DNA of 64,000 nt, from assembly GCA_913061345.1 (NCBI GenBank), contig CAJXTZ010000004.1, forward strand, positions 1 through 64,000, in the 5' to 3' direction. The stretch is from an uncultured Erythrobacter sp. (GTDB lineage Bacteria; Pseudomonadota; Alphaproteobacteria; Sphingomonadales; Sphingomonadaceae). Both the position numbers and the translations under genes were made by a program. Every line of letters starts with the position of its first letter. The stretch's first letter is position 1. A model generated the notes under the pieces. The model ran no database searches, was not told the DNA's origin, and saw only the letters and a program-made list of their open reading frames with translations. Shown piece by piece: positions 1 to 8,301 of the stretch.

Positions 1-388
1 TCGTCGAAATGACATCGGCGAACATTCGGAAATTGGCCGCCCCGCGCGGAATGTCTATGTGGGAAGCCACTCCGCGAGGCTTACCAGTATCGGCCACCTC
101 CGCTTCGAGGAAATCATCTGAACGGCGCTCAATCTCTGTCGCCACGGCAGAAATCAGCTTGACCCGTTCAGCGGTTGTCATCTTACCCCAAGGCCCCTGG
201 AGCGCCTTCTTGGCAGCGGCAACCGCATCTGCAACATCGTCAGCGCTCGCCTCTTGAACGAGACCAATCTGCTCCCCGGTGGCTGGATTAAAATTGGGGA
301 AGGTCTTTCGTTCACTTCCCTGGCGATAGGAGCCACCAATAAAGTTAAGAATAGTATCGTCCACGGGACGAGGGGATTTGCTAGACAT
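1..388 (-). CDS. xylG: 2-hydroxymuconic semialdehyde dehydrogenase, N-terminal part
   Basis: NAD-dependent aldehyde dehydrogenase acting on the catechol meta-cleavage product (oxalocrotonate branch). Only about 129 N-terminal residues are in the window; the gene runs off the left edge. The translation has the family entry NPATGEQIG near residue 30 and the stretch EVADTGKPR followed by SHIDIPRGAANFR. That stretch is the recognisable signature of the DmpC/XylG subgroup rather than of generic aldehyde dehydrogenases. The ATG is at 388 on the minus strand. It is the last visible gene of the leftward operon that carries catechol 2,3-dioxygenase and the alternative hydrolase. The catalytic Cys and Glu lie outside the window. 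Confidence 0.85.
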   Translation of the reverse strand, partial: MSSKSPRPVDDTILNFIGGSYRQGSERKTFPNFNPATGEQIGLVQEASADDVADAVAAAKKALQGPWGKMTTAERVKLISAVATEIERRSDDFLEAEVADTGKPRGVASHIDIPRGAANFRMFADVIST

Positions 389-436
389 TTGGATCGTTAT
401 TTCCTCGATATGATGCTGCCGGAGCGGATATCAGAC

Positions 437-862
437 CTATTTGGCGCCGATTGAGGCAAGACCTGCAGTGGCACATTCAATGTCCTGCTCCTCCGTCGAG
501 CCGGAAACCCCGATTGCACCGACAAATTCGCCGTCGATCTCAATCGGCAGGCCGCCGCCAAACAATGCAATGCCCGGCTGCGACATGATACCGTCACGAA
601 GTGCGGGATTGCCCGACACCATTTCATAAAGTTGCGGCGTCGGGATCCTGAAGCTGGCTGCACTGTAGGCTTTGTCCTGCGCGATTTTTGCTGATGGCAA
701 GGGTGCGCCATTGGCCCGCAAGAAAGCGATGAGCTCTCCCCCGGGCCCGACAATTGCAACCACAATCGAACAACCAAGCTCGCTCCCTTTTGCAACAGTA
801 GCTTCTGCTGCCTTGAGCGCCAGTTTATGACTGATGACGTTTACTGAGACTATCTTTTCCAT
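437..862 (-). CDS. GlcG/HbpS-like (DUF336) protein
   Basis: A 141-residue protein of the GlcG/HbpS heme-binding-like family, seen from the glycine-rich segments VGPGGELIAF and LFGGGLPIEIDGEFVGAIGVSG. The start was placed at the ATG at 862, just after the stop of the catechol 2,3-dioxygenase gene (2 bp apart). A longer frame reading upstream would overlap that gene and lacks family similarity. Genes of this family recur in aromatic and glycolate operons, but their biochemical role is not settled. Here it sits between the ring-cleavage enzyme and the semialdehyde dehydrogenase, so it is probably co-transcribed and may be an accessory factor. That role is inference. Confidence 0.8.
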   Translation of the reverse strand: MEKIVSVNVISHKLALKAAEATVAKGSELGCSIVVAIVGPGGELIAFLRANGAPLPSAKIAQDKAYSAASFRIPTPQLYEMVSGNPALRDGIMSQPGIALFGGGLPIEIDGEFVGAIGVSGSTEEQDIECATAGLASIGAK

Positions 863-864
863 GA

Positions 865-1788
865 TCAGGTGTTCACCGTCATAAAGCGATCGGTCAGTTC
901 TTTCTCGTAATAGAATATTGCCTTGCCGGCATTTTCGGCCTGCCACATCCGCTGGGGGTTGTCGGGGTAGTAAATATAGCCGCCGCTGAAGGTTTCATTT
1001 CGATTACCCGAAGGGTCGAAGAAGTAGATCGTCTGCCCGCGAGTGATACCGTGACGGGTCGGCCCGATATCAAGCGAAATATCGTAACGGCTGATAATAT
1101 CGGCAGCGTGGCCCACATCGTGCCAAGATTCCAGGAAGAAGGAAGTATGATGGATCTTGCTATCCTCGGGATAGGCTAGAAACGCTACGTCATGTGCCTT
1201 GTTGCTGCACGAAAGGAAAATGCCGAGACGGTTCCCGCTTTCCTCATCCACCAGCTCTTCGGTAAGTGAGAAGTCGAGCGCTTCTACGAAGATCTTGGCT
1301 GAAGCGGAAATGTCGACGCCGTTGAGCGCGCAGTGATCGAAGCGCGTTGCGCGCATGCCACGAGGCTCGGCGATCCAGACATCCGGGTTTTTGGTGGCAG
1401 GGCCGGTTTCGGAAAGTTCCATCTCGGCGTAGAGTTCAAAGACGTGCTGCGTTGGGGTGTTGAACCGGATTTTGCGGCCTACACCGGGGTCCTCCCCTGC
1501 GGCGATAACCTCAACATGGACGCCCATGTCCAAAAGACGTTCAGCGAAGTGATCGAGATCTGCATCTTTGAGGACCTTGAAGCCCATGACATCCATGCCA
1601 GCGGAATCCGCTTCACGCAGGATGATGCTGTGCCGGTCAAACTCGTCGAAGGCTTGGAAAAACGCCCGATCACCTTCGCGTGCGACGAGATTAAGGCCGA
1701 TACGATCACGATAATGCTTGATAGACTCTTCGATATCCAGAACTCGCAGCTGGACGTATCCGGGCCGAATTACTCCGGTTAATGCCAT
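865..1788 (-). CDS. xylE: Catechol 2,3-dioxygenase (extradiol, XylE/DmpB type)
   Basis: Cleaves catechol next to the hydroxyls to 2-hydroxymuconic semialdehyde using Fe(II). The protein has 307 residues, the normal length of XylE. It has two vicinal-oxygen-chelate domains. Metal ligands by comparison with XylE are His152 (RFDHCALNG), a His of the HHTSF motif at 213-214, and Glu265 (GNRNETF). The catalytic His199, His246 (IGPTRHG) and Tyr255 (TIYFFDPSGNR) are all present. It lies 12 bp after the meta-cleavage hydrolase and 2 bp before the GlcG-like gene, inside the leftward operon. The upstream salicylate/anthranilate-type oxygenase would supply its catechol. Confidence 0.93.
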   Translation of the reverse strand: MALTGVIRPGYVQLRVLDIEESIKHYRDRIGLNLVAREGDRAFFQAFDEFDRHSIILREADSAGMDVMGFKVLKDADLDHFAERLLDMGVHVEVIAAGEDPGVGRKIRFNTPTQHVFELYAEMELSETGPATKNPDVWIAEPRGMRATRFDHCALNGVDISASAKIFVEALDFSLTEELVDEESGNRLGIFLSCSNKAHDVAFLAYPEDSKIHHTSFFLESWHDVGHAADIISRYDISLDIGPTRHGITRGQTIYFFDPSGNRNETFSGGYIYYPDNPQRMWQAENAGKAIFYYEKELTDRFMTVNT

Positions 1789-1800
1789 GATTGATATCCT

Positions 1801-2658
1801 CTATTTCTTGGCCTTAAGGCCGTTCTTGAAAAATTCTGTCACCATGCGGTTGAAGCTCGCCATACGTTCAATCTGAACCCAGTGCCCGCATTCTGCAAAG
1901 ACATGCAAGTCCGCACGTTGCATCAGCGTGGCCAAGCGGACCGTTGAGTCCAGCGGAATGACCTGATCCGAAATGCCATGTAGTATCAGCGTCTCATGCG
2001 GCAGCGCGGCGATGTCATCCTCACTGCTTGCAAGCATTGCGACATTGGCCTGGCGATCAGCGCCTCCGAATGTGGCATTGTATGGCTCTTGCGCGCCGGG
2101 ACGAATGCTGGCTTCATAGCGAGACTGGATCAGATCGTCGGTGAGCCGACTGTGATCCCACGCGAGATATTCCAACGACTCCCTCATCGCTTCCGGGGAG
2201 GGCTCATAGCCCCAGACCTTGTCAAGAGCAGGAGTGATCGGAAAATTCAGTCCAGCCGGACCCATCAGGACGGCGCGGTCGATACGATCAGGATGAGCTA
2301 TCATGAAAGCCAGGGCGATGCCCCCGCCAAAAGAATTGCCAACGACTGAAACCTTATCAATCCCCAGTCCGTCAAGAAAACCAGCGAGTTGATCAACCCA
2401 AACTTGCTTGTTCTCTATCCGACCCTTGCTGTCTGAATATCCGAACCCGAACATGTCTGGCGCAATAGTGCGAAACTCACTTGCCAGCTCTGGCAGGTTT
2501 AGCCGCCAGTTGGCCCAGGCGGTTACGCCTGGGCCGGAACCGTGGATAAGCAAGACGGGGCTTCCGTCACCCATGTCATGGTAATTGGTCGCGCTACCAT
2601 CAACGACGAGAGACTTGCCTATCTCAGGGCGGTCACCATTCTCTGTCATATTCGCCAT
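1801..2658 (-). CDS. xylF: 2-hydroxymuconic semialdehyde hydrolase-like alpha/beta hydrolase
   Basis: C-C bond hydrolase of the meta-cleavage-product family (XylF/DmpD). It has 285 residues, with oxyanion segment HGSGPGVTAWANW, nucleophile Ser109 in GNSFGGG, acid Asp231 in HGISDQVIP and base His259 in ECGHWVQIE. It would release the carboxylate from ring-fission products, in parallel with the semialdehyde dehydrogenase further down the same operon. The operon therefore appears to keep both hydrolytic and oxidative branches. The start is the ATG at 2658; a second ATG at 2649 is possible. Exact substrate (unsubstituted, methylated or aryl ring-fission product) cannot be read from the sequence. 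Confidence 0.87.
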   Translation of the reverse strand: MANMTENGDRPEIGKSLVVDGSATNYHDMGDGSPVLLIHGSGPGVTAWANWRLNLPELASEFRTIAPDMFGFGYSDSKGRIENKQVWVDQLAGFLDGLGIDKVSVVGNSFGGGIALAFMIAHPDRIDRAVLMGPAGLNFPITPALDKVWGYEPSPEAMRESLEYLAWDHSRLTDDLIQSRYEASIRPGAQEPYNATFGGADRQANVAMLASSEDDIAALPHETLILHGISDQVIPLDSTVRLATLMQRADLHVFAECGHWVQIERMASFNRMVTEFFKNGLKAKK

Positions 2659-2754
2659 ATACCTTTTTCGACCTTCGGAATTTCACCACGTCCTGCATGC
2701 TGTGGAACTGCTTCACAATTTCAGATGTGCTGTCGTGAAGTCCACAATTTAATC

Positions 2755-3360
2755 CTAAGCAAGCCCCTCCGCCTGAAGAGCCGCGCCCACTGACGGACGC
2801 TGAGCGATCCGTCCGCAATAAGCACCAAGCGCAGGGTAAGCGCTCATATCAATGCCCACATGGTTGGGCCAGCCCAGCATGACAAAGAGATAGATGTCGG
2901 CCACGCTGAAACTATCTCCGCAATAATATTCTGCGTCGGACAGTTCCTCATTCAAGGCAGCAAGGTGCTGTTTGACATTCTCTGCAGCCGCAGCCTTGGA
3001 TTTTTCGTCACTGCCAGGATGGAACAAAGGCACGAATGCCTTGTGAAATTCCGAGGCAAGGAAGCTGAGCCGACTGAGTAGAGTATAGCGATCAAATGTA
3101 CCTTCGCTTGGCGCGAGACCGGACTCAGGCTTTTGGTCTGCAATATAACTTAGAATAGCAGGATTTTCGGTGAGAGTTTCACCGTTATCGAGCGTCAACG
3201 CAGGAACCTTGCCCGAGGGATTTACCGAAAGAAAATCCTCTCCGTTTTCTGTCTTGCGAGTAGCGAGATCGACCTTGGTCAATTCGAAATCGGCACCGAT
3301 TTCTCTTAGAGCAATGTGCGGAGCCAGCGAACAGGCACCAGGACTTGCGAAAAGCTTCAT
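2755..3360 (-). CDS. Beta-class glutathione S-transferase
   Basis: A 201-residue GST with the bacterial beta-class opening MKLFASPGACSLAPHI. Cys10 is the expected catalytic cysteine, and NPSGKVPAL and TENPAILSYIA form the glutathione-binding thioredoxin domain; a helical C-terminal domain follows. The ATG at 3360 was chosen over a GTG nine bases upstream because GGAG lies eight bases before the ATG and the class starts at this methionine. GSTs of this class are common in sphingomonad aromatic operons, where roles in glutathione conjugation or isomerisation of ring-fission products have been proposed. It sits between the oxygenase beta subunit and the hydrolase; a role in this pathway is inference. 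Confidence 0.88.
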   Translation of the reverse strand: MKLFASPGACSLAPHIALREIGADFELTKVDLATRKTENGEDFLSVNPSGKVPALTLDNGETLTENPAILSYIADQKPESGLAPSEGTFDRYTLLSRLSFLASEFHKAFVPLFHPGSDEKSKAAAAENVKQHLAALNEELSDAEYYCGDSFSVADIYLFVMLGWPNHVGIDMSAYPALGAYCGRIAQRPSVGAALQAEGLA

Positions 3361-3406
3361 AATGGACACTCCAGATTATGTAATCGGTTGGTAAAGAAAA
3401 TGGGTT

Positions 3407-3886
3407 TCAAATGGGGGTGGCGAGCAGTGTTGGAATCCGCAAAGTATCGTACACACAAGTCCGGCTTCTTAAGCGCACTTCGGCGTCTGTAAAGTCGAAC
3501 TGGTCCACATATTTTCCTGCATTATAAATGTGCGTTTCCCCGTCATTGCGCGTCTGGAAAACGACATAGCTTGATTCGGCCGAGACAATATTGCCTTCCT
3601 GTCCGGTAATTACTGAGCGTCCCGTCAGGTGGCGATTGAAATGTTCAGGAAAAACATTCGCTTTGCGTAAGGCTACTACCCGGTCGATAAGCATTCCCTT
3701 GCTATCGCAATACATGACTGCGGCTGGCAGTCCATTATCGACATTTTCGCGAGCAATGATCTGATACAGGCACTCCTCCACGAAGAATTCTGGCCATTGC
3801 TCCAGTCTCTCATCGTCAAGGCACAGGCCGTAGGCCGCATTGAGATCGTCTATGGCGCGCTGCGCGTCTTCCTGCGGGATGCTCAC
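3407..3886 (-). CDS. Ring-hydroxylating oxygenase beta subunit (salicylate/anthranilate type)
   Basis: Small NTF2-fold subunit of a Rieske non-heme iron oxygenase, 159 residues, with the typical DDERLEQWPEFFVEECLY start and DRVVALRKANVFPEHFNRH core. It has no cofactor ligands of its own and completes an alpha3beta3 oxygenase with the alpha subunit encoded just upstream. It begins with GTG at 3886 inside the alpha-gene stop (GTGA overlap), so the two are translationally coupled. It is clearly paralogous to the beta subunit at 9577-10065: both share a DRxVxLRKANxFPEH core and an IYNxGKY segment. Confidence 0.9.
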   Translation of the reverse strand: MSIPQEDAQRAIDDLNAAYGLCLDDERLEQWPEFFVEECLYQIIARENVDNGLPAAVMYCDSKGMLIDRVVALRKANVFPEHFNRHLTGRSVITGQEGNIVSAESSYVVFQTRNDGETHIYNAGKYVDQFDFTDAEVRLRSRTCVYDTLRIPTLLATPI

Positions 3887-5160
3887 GCAGCTTCTCCTGC
3901 GGCATCCACCAGAGAATCGCCCATTAGACTCAAATACCCTTTCCAGAATCCGCGCACAGAGTTTTCGTCCATTCCCATAGGCGCATAATACTCTTGCACA
4001 TCAATGCCACCCATTTCGACAAAGCTATGCTTGCCTTCGGCCCCGAGTGTGCCCTGCTGGCAAAGTTCCACTGCCTCACCGTCCTCCATCGAGATTAGGC
4101 CAGACGGCCCCACGAGATTCAGGTTTCTCAAGCGATGGCGCGTAGTTTCTTCATCGTCATCAGCATAGCCGAAATAGGTCCAGACCAATTCGGTCTTGTC
4201 AGGGCCATGAGTGACGATCTGACGCGTGGCCAGAGTATTTTGAATTTGCTGAACGACGACCGAGGGGAAGACTGACTGAATATGCAGTCCGACATCATCG
4301 TCAATCTCCGGGCGGAATGCGATCACCCTTTCATCTTGCAGCTTTGCCTCACCTTGCATCTGGCGATTGGCTTCGTCCCCGAATGAGCTGTAATCAACAT
4401 CGCCCTTCGGCTTTGAGACGGTGAAGACATTGTGGAAGCCTTCCTCCGACAATTCACCGGCGCTTTCCTGGCTCTGCCGATATATGCCAAACGTCGGATA
4501 GAACAGGTGCAGCAGTCCACCGTGATAGCTGTCACGACTGTTTTCGGAATATAGCTTCCAGTTCCCCGCCATATATTGCCGCGCATAGCCCAGCACTTTG
4601 ACAGGGCGCTGGAACACGCGTGCAATATATTTGCGCATAACCGGGCCGAGAAATTCTTCCAGCCCGGCAACGTCATCACTGAATGTACCGAATACCATTC
4701 CTTCGAAAGTCTCGACCCGAAGCTGTTCGAGCGAATGTGCCTCCAGATCGAAATCCTTTGGATAGCCGCCGACACCCTTCAGGCCGCGGCGAAAAGGTAC
4801 GCCTGTCAGCTTGCCTGTCGCGTCGTAGGACCACTGATGATAGACACAAACGAATGCATCGTCAGCGCGATTTCCGCGCAGCGAACGGCATACCGTTGCC
4901 CCTTTATGGGCGCAGCGATTCACCCAAGCATGGATCTCTCCATTATCGCCCCGCACCATGACAATAGGCGTCTGCCCTACATGAGTTGACCGGAAATCAC
5001 CCTTGTTCGGGATTTCGGCCTCCAATCCTATGTAGGACCAGGTTTTTCCGCGAAAGATATTCTTCTGCTCGGCAGCGAATATTTCAGGGCTGTGATAGAC
5101 TGCGTAATCAATTGACGTGGGCGTCGAACTTTTTACCAGTTCCGGGTTATTAATGTTCAT
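3883..5160 (-). CDS. Rieske oxygenase alpha subunit, salicylate/anthranilate-hydroxylase type
   Basis: Catalytic subunit of a ring-hydroxylating oxygenase, 425 residues. The Rieske [2Fe-2S] ligands are Cys83, His85, Cys105 and His108 (RCAHKG then CVYHQW). The mononuclear iron site is His213 and His218, with bridging Asp210 in the segment SENSRDSYHGGLLH. The YHQW Rieske ending and the overall layout resemble oxygenases that convert salicylate or anthranilate to catechol (AntA, sphingomonad AhdA1, NagG). The substrate is inferred from this and from the catechol 2,3-dioxygenase downstream. The ATG at 5160 overlaps the PdxA-like gene by 11 bases. No reductase or ferredoxin lies in this operon. 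Confidence 0.88.
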   Translation of the reverse strand: MNINNPELVKSSTPTSIDYAVYHSPEIFAAEQKNIFRGKTWSYIGLEAEIPNKGDFRSTHVGQTPIVMVRGDNGEIHAWVNRCAHKGATVCRSLRGNRADDAFVCVYHQWSYDATGKLTGVPFRRGLKGVGGYPKDFDLEAHSLEQLRVETFEGMVFGTFSDDVAGLEEFLGPVMRKYIARVFQRPVKVLGYARQYMAGNWKLYSENSRDSYHGGLLHLFYPTFGIYRQSQESAGELSEEGFHNVFTVSKPKGDVDYSSFGDEANRQMQGEAKLQDERVIAFRPEIDDDVGLHIQSVFPSVVVQQIQNTLATRQIVTHGPDKTELVWTYFGYADDDEETTRHRLRNLNLVGPSGLISMEDGEAVELCQQGTLGAEGKHSFVEMGGIDVQEYYAPMGMDENSVRGFWKGYLSLMGDSLVDAAGEAA

Positions 5161-6178
5161 CAGTGCTCTCCCCAGCTTCTTCGAAACCGCCTCCAGAGGC
5201 GAGGCGCCCTGCGGTAAGCATGGCGCTCAGCATCATTTCGGCATCTGCCGTACCCTTGCCAGCAATGTCGTAGGCTGTGCCGTGGGCTACGGACATGTGT
5301 AGATAAGGTGGCCCCATCATGATCACGCAATTCCCTGAGAATCCCCAGGTCTTTACAGCGATATGTCCCTGATCGTGGAACATCGCGAGAACCATATCAT
5401 AGCGCCCCTCGATACACTGGCGGAAAACCGAGTCAGGGGGGATCGGTCCTTCGACGTTAATCCCCTTGGATCTCGCCAGCTCCACCCCGGGAGCGATTAC
5501 ATCGCGATCCTCATCACCCGCGGCGTGTGGATTGAGGCCTGCAACGGCGATCCGGGGGCGAACGGTGCCCCATGAAGTCATCGCATCGTTCAATTGCTCG
5601 AGGGCACTCGCCACAAGATCTGATGAAATGACGTCGATTACCTGCCGCAATGGCATGTGATCGGTGAGATGAGCAACGCGCAGAGGCCCCGTCAAAAGCA
5701 CGAGATAGCTTTCGCCCGGGGTTGGGCTGATGACCTTGTCAATCTTGCCCGCCATCTTCAGCGATCCAGTGCTGATCGGTCCCATGATCGTGGCGGCGAA
5801 ACTGCCGTCACGTGCCAGTGCATCAAGCTCGTCGAGCCATTGCGCGCTGGCATGGCCTGCTGCTTCGGTATCCTCACCCAAGGGCAAAACACCTTCAGGC
5901 AAAGCGCCGGTATCGATGACATCGATAATGGCCGGATCGTCGCTCGGTTTCTCGAACTGCTGCATTACGCGCACCCGGGCATTCAGCCCGGTGAACTTCA
6001 GCGCACGTTCCACCGCCGCGGCAGAGCCAAGCAAAACCGGAACCGACACATCATGTACCCGGCCCGATGCGAGCGCTTTTACGGCAACCTCCGGGCCTAT
6101 GCCCGCCGGGTCGCCTATCATGGTGCCAACGACCGGTCGCGAATCCGCTGCAGGTCGCCGATCAGAGGCTGTAGACAT
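5150..6178 (-). CDS. PdxA-family dehydrogenase, probable cis-dihydrodiol carboxylate dehydrogenase
   Basis: A 342-residue member of the PdxA (4-hydroxythreonine-4-phosphate dehydrogenase) family. The three metal-binding His are kept at about 174 (HLTDHMPLR), 218 (GLNPHAAGDE) and 268 (MFHDQGH). The ATG at 6178 was preferred over a TTG six bases upstream because GGAGG precedes it at the right distance. It is wedged between two oxygenase gene pairs, overlapping both. The family includes TphB, which oxidatively decarboxylates the cis-diol of terephthalate, so a role in rearomatising the diol acid made by the oxygenase at 6162-8071 is more likely than vitamin B6 synthesis. That function is inference. 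Confidence 0.85.
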   Translation of the reverse strand: MSTASDRRPAADSRPVVGTMIGDPAGIGPEVAVKALASGRVHDVSVPVLLGSAAAVERALKFTGLNARVRVMQQFEKPSDDPAIIDVIDTGALPEGVLPLGEDTEAAGHASAQWLDELDALARDGSFAATIMGPISTGSLKMAGKIDKVISPTPGESYLVLLTGPLRVAHLTDHMPLRQVIDVISSDLVASALEQLNDAMTSWGTVRPRIAVAGLNPHAAGDEDRDVIAPGVELARSKGINVEGPIPPDSVFRQCIEGRYDMVLAMFHDQGHIAVKTWGFSGNCVIMMGPPYLHMSVAHGTAYDIAGKGTADAEMMLSAMLTAGRLASGGGFEEAGESTDEH

Positions 6179-6656
6179 CCGCAACCTCCCGGAAAATATC
6201 CGTCGTTACGATTGTCTTCTTGCGCTTTATAACGAAAGTATCACCCGTCGGCTCAAGGTCGTAATGAGCGTGTCCGCTGAGAGTTGATACAGTCTCTTCT
6301 AAGAAAGAAGTGGTGTTCCAAGAAGTGCGAACATGAACGAGCCCGTCCTTCTCTTCCACCGCCAGAAGCGTGAACAAATGGACGGTCCGGGGTGGGGGCG
6401 TACTCGCAGAAGAGCGCCGCGTACGGATACGAAAAACGCGATCCTCAAGCCCGCCACGATTTGGGTAATAAATCAGCGAAACTTCATGCTGGGGATCGTT
6501 GGTCGGTCTTTCATGGTCGTCCCATGCAGGTACCCAGTATTCGGCATCTTCATGGTATAATTCCAGCCAGCTATCCCAGTCCTTGTCATCAAGAAAAAGC
6601 GCTTCCCGGCCAAGAAATTGGGAGACCGCCAACCAACGCGCGTTGGTGTCCGTCAT
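6162..6656 (-). CDS. Ring-hydroxylating oxygenase beta subunit (benzoate type)
   Basis: Small subunit of a Rieske oxygenase, 164 residues, with the family pattern FLDDKDWDSWLELYHEDAEYWVP followed by LIYYPNRGGLEDRVFRI and a conserved TSWNTTSF strand. This layout is the BenB/AntB/XylY type rather than the biphenyl type. It starts within the stop codon of the alpha gene (TAATG) and its last 17 bases overlap the PdxA-like start, so the three genes are tightly coupled. It carries no metal site and serves the quaternary structure of the oxygenase. Confidence 0.9.
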   Translation of the reverse strand: MTDTNARWLAVSQFLGREALFLDDKDWDSWLELYHEDAEYWVPAWDDHERPTNDPQHEVSLIYYPNRGGLEDRVFRIRTRRSSASTPPPRTVHLFTLLAVEEKDGLVHVRTSWNTTSFLEETVSTLSGHAHYDLEPTGDTFVIKRKKTIVTTDIFREVADVYSL

Positions 6657-8071
6657 TACGCCTCCTCCCGAATTCGTTCACGCTGAGCAGAAAGTTCCTC
6701 GCATTCGCTGTCTATCGCTTTTTCCATGATATCGACCCATTCATCATGGATCGCGACATAGAGGCCCTCGTCAGCCACCGATGGGCTGCTCTTGACGACA
6801 TCGACATCTAGCGGCTCGCCGAATTTGCCTGGACCAGTCTCCCAGCGGGTCGCGCCACGAGACATCTCGTTATATAGACCTTCCCCTGCAGCATAGGCGG
6901 TTTGACAGTTATTGAACTCGGTCAGATCGTCAGGTGTGGCCATCCCGGTTGAGTTGAAGAAATCTTCATACTGGCGCAGGCGCAGCGTCCGCGCTTCCTG
7001 ATCTTCGCCAACCGGGGCGATGCACACGGTGCTGATCTCAGTCTCATTGACTGAAATCGGCTGAATAATACGAATTTGCGTGCTGGTCTGATCCATCAAG
7101 AAAACGTTCGGAAACAGCAGCAGGTTGCGGATGCGCTTGTTCATCCACTTTGCCTTTTCGGCGCCGTGAGATTCTTCAAGCCAATCCAGGATCCGATAAT
7201 TGGGTCGATCCATGTAATTGGCATAGTCTGCCCACAGCACAGTATGGCCATTCTTAAATGAGAACGAACCGCCATCGCGAGCCGAAAAACCATCGAAATC
7301 GATCGCCTTGGTATCGTTCTTCGATAGCCCCTCTACACGCCGCTGCACGGTCATGAAGTAGTTCGCATGCGTGGTCATCACGTGATAACCATCAAGGCCG
7401 TTCTCTACCTGCATCTTCCAATTGCCGTGATAGCGATAGCGATTGGTTCCAGGCAGAACTTCCATCTTGCCGGTCTTCGACTGGTCGGCAAACATGTCGA
7501 TAAAGTCTTTTGACCCGGCAAGGTAATCAGCCAGCGGCTCCACATCAGCAGAGACGCTGCCGAAAATAAAGCCACGATAAACATCGAATTTTCCAAGTGG
7601 AACAAGACCGAGATCGTCGCGACTGAAAGCGGGCGAATATCCTCCGAGACTTTCATCAGTCACATCGAGCAGGTCACCACCTGACGAATAGGTCCAGCCG
7701 TGAAACGGACACATGTGATTGCGCTTGTTGCCGACGCGTTCGCGACACAGGCGCGCACCGCGATGGGTACAAGCATTGACGAATCCATGCAGCTCGCCAG
7801 CCTTGTTGCGCATCACAATAACGGGGACGCGCCCAATCTTGGTGGTTAAGAAATCGTTGGGTTCGGAAACCTGACTTTCATGCGCGAGATACACCCAATT
7901 GCGTTCAAAGATGTATTTCATTTCAAGGTCGAAAAGCGCTGCCTCTGTGAACGCCGTACGATCCATTTTGAAGATGCCGCGCTCTTCATCCTTGCTCAGC
8001 CAAGACCGCATGCGGGTCTTCAAATGTTGCAGATCAGCTATCTTGCCGCCGATATTTTCCGCGTCTTCCAT
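6656..8071 (-). CDS. Rieske oxygenase alpha subunit, benzoate 1,2-dioxygenase type
   Basis: Catalytic oxygenase subunit of 471 residues. The Rieske site is Cys101, His103, Cys121 and His124 (NACTHRG and CPFHGW). The iron site is His230 and His235 with bridging Asp227 (ENGLDGYHVMTTH). The spacing and the CPFHGW ending match the BenA/XylX group acting on aromatic acids. As the first gene of the leftward operon it faces the extradiol gene across a 230-bp promoter region. The downstream PdxA-like gene, instead of a BenD-type short-chain dehydrogenase, suggests that its cis-diol product is handled by oxidative decarboxylation. The true substrate is unknown. Confidence 0.88.
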   Translation of the reverse strand: MEDAENIGGKIADLQHLKTRMRSWLSKDEERGIFKMDRTAFTEAALFDLEMKYIFERNWVYLAHESQVSEPNDFLTTKIGRVPVIVMRNKAGELHGFVNACTHRGARLCRERVGNKRNHMCPFHGWTYSSGGDLLDVTDESLGGYSPAFSRDDLGLVPLGKFDVYRGFIFGSVSADVEPLADYLAGSKDFIDMFADQSKTGKMEVLPGTNRYRYHGNWKMQVENGLDGYHVMTTHANYFMTVQRRVEGLSKNDTKAIDFDGFSARDGGSFSFKNGHTVLWADYANYMDRPNYRILDWLEESHGAEKAKWMNKRIRNLLLFPNVFLMDQTSTQIRIIQPISVNETEISTVCIAPVGEDQEARTLRLRQYEDFFNSTGMATPDDLTEFNNCQTAYAAGEGLYNEMSRGATRWETGPGKFGEPLDVDVVKSSPSVADEGLYVAIHDEWVDIMEKAIDSECEELSAQRERIREEA

Positions 8072-8301
8072 TTTACTCTCCTATTCGTGACGCTTTTTAA
8101 CGTCTTCGAAATCACAAAAATTCGAATCATTGCTTTGCAAGAACCAACCTGTGGTTACACGTGGCCAAGTCACTATGCAATGTATTGCACAATGGAAAAC
8201 GTCTTGCTAGTCAATGACAGAGATGACGCTAACATGATTCGCGTCAGCGTCGATTCAAAAAAAATATGCCGCTCAATGGCGGTGCTTTGGGAGTAAGATT
8301 T
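8072..8301. promoter_or_regulatory. Divergent promoter region
   Basis: The 230-bp AT-richer spacer separates the leftward oxygenase operon (start 8071) from the rightward extradiol operon (GTG at 8302). Both promoters should lie here. It contains the inverted repeat described at 8176-8189 and, overlapping it, the decamer TTGCACAATG at 8185-8194, which recurs in front of the IclR gene. No convincing -35/-10 pair was assigned. Confidence 0.6.
8176..8189. promoter_or_regulatory. Inverted repeat TGCAAT-GT-ATTGCA, candidate operator
   Basis: A perfect 6-bp inverted repeat with a 2-bp centre, in the middle of the divergent promoter region. A dyad of this size between two catabolic operons is a plausible binding site for a dimeric regulator. 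The only transcriptional regulator of a catabolic type in the window is the IclR protein at 32207-33142, so it is a candidate binder. Confidence 0.5.

Noticed and set aside
5150..6178. Assignment of the PdxA-like gene to vitamin B6 synthesis
   Set aside because: The gene overlaps oxygenase genes on both sides and has no pyridoxine-pathway neighbour, so a catabolic role is preferred.
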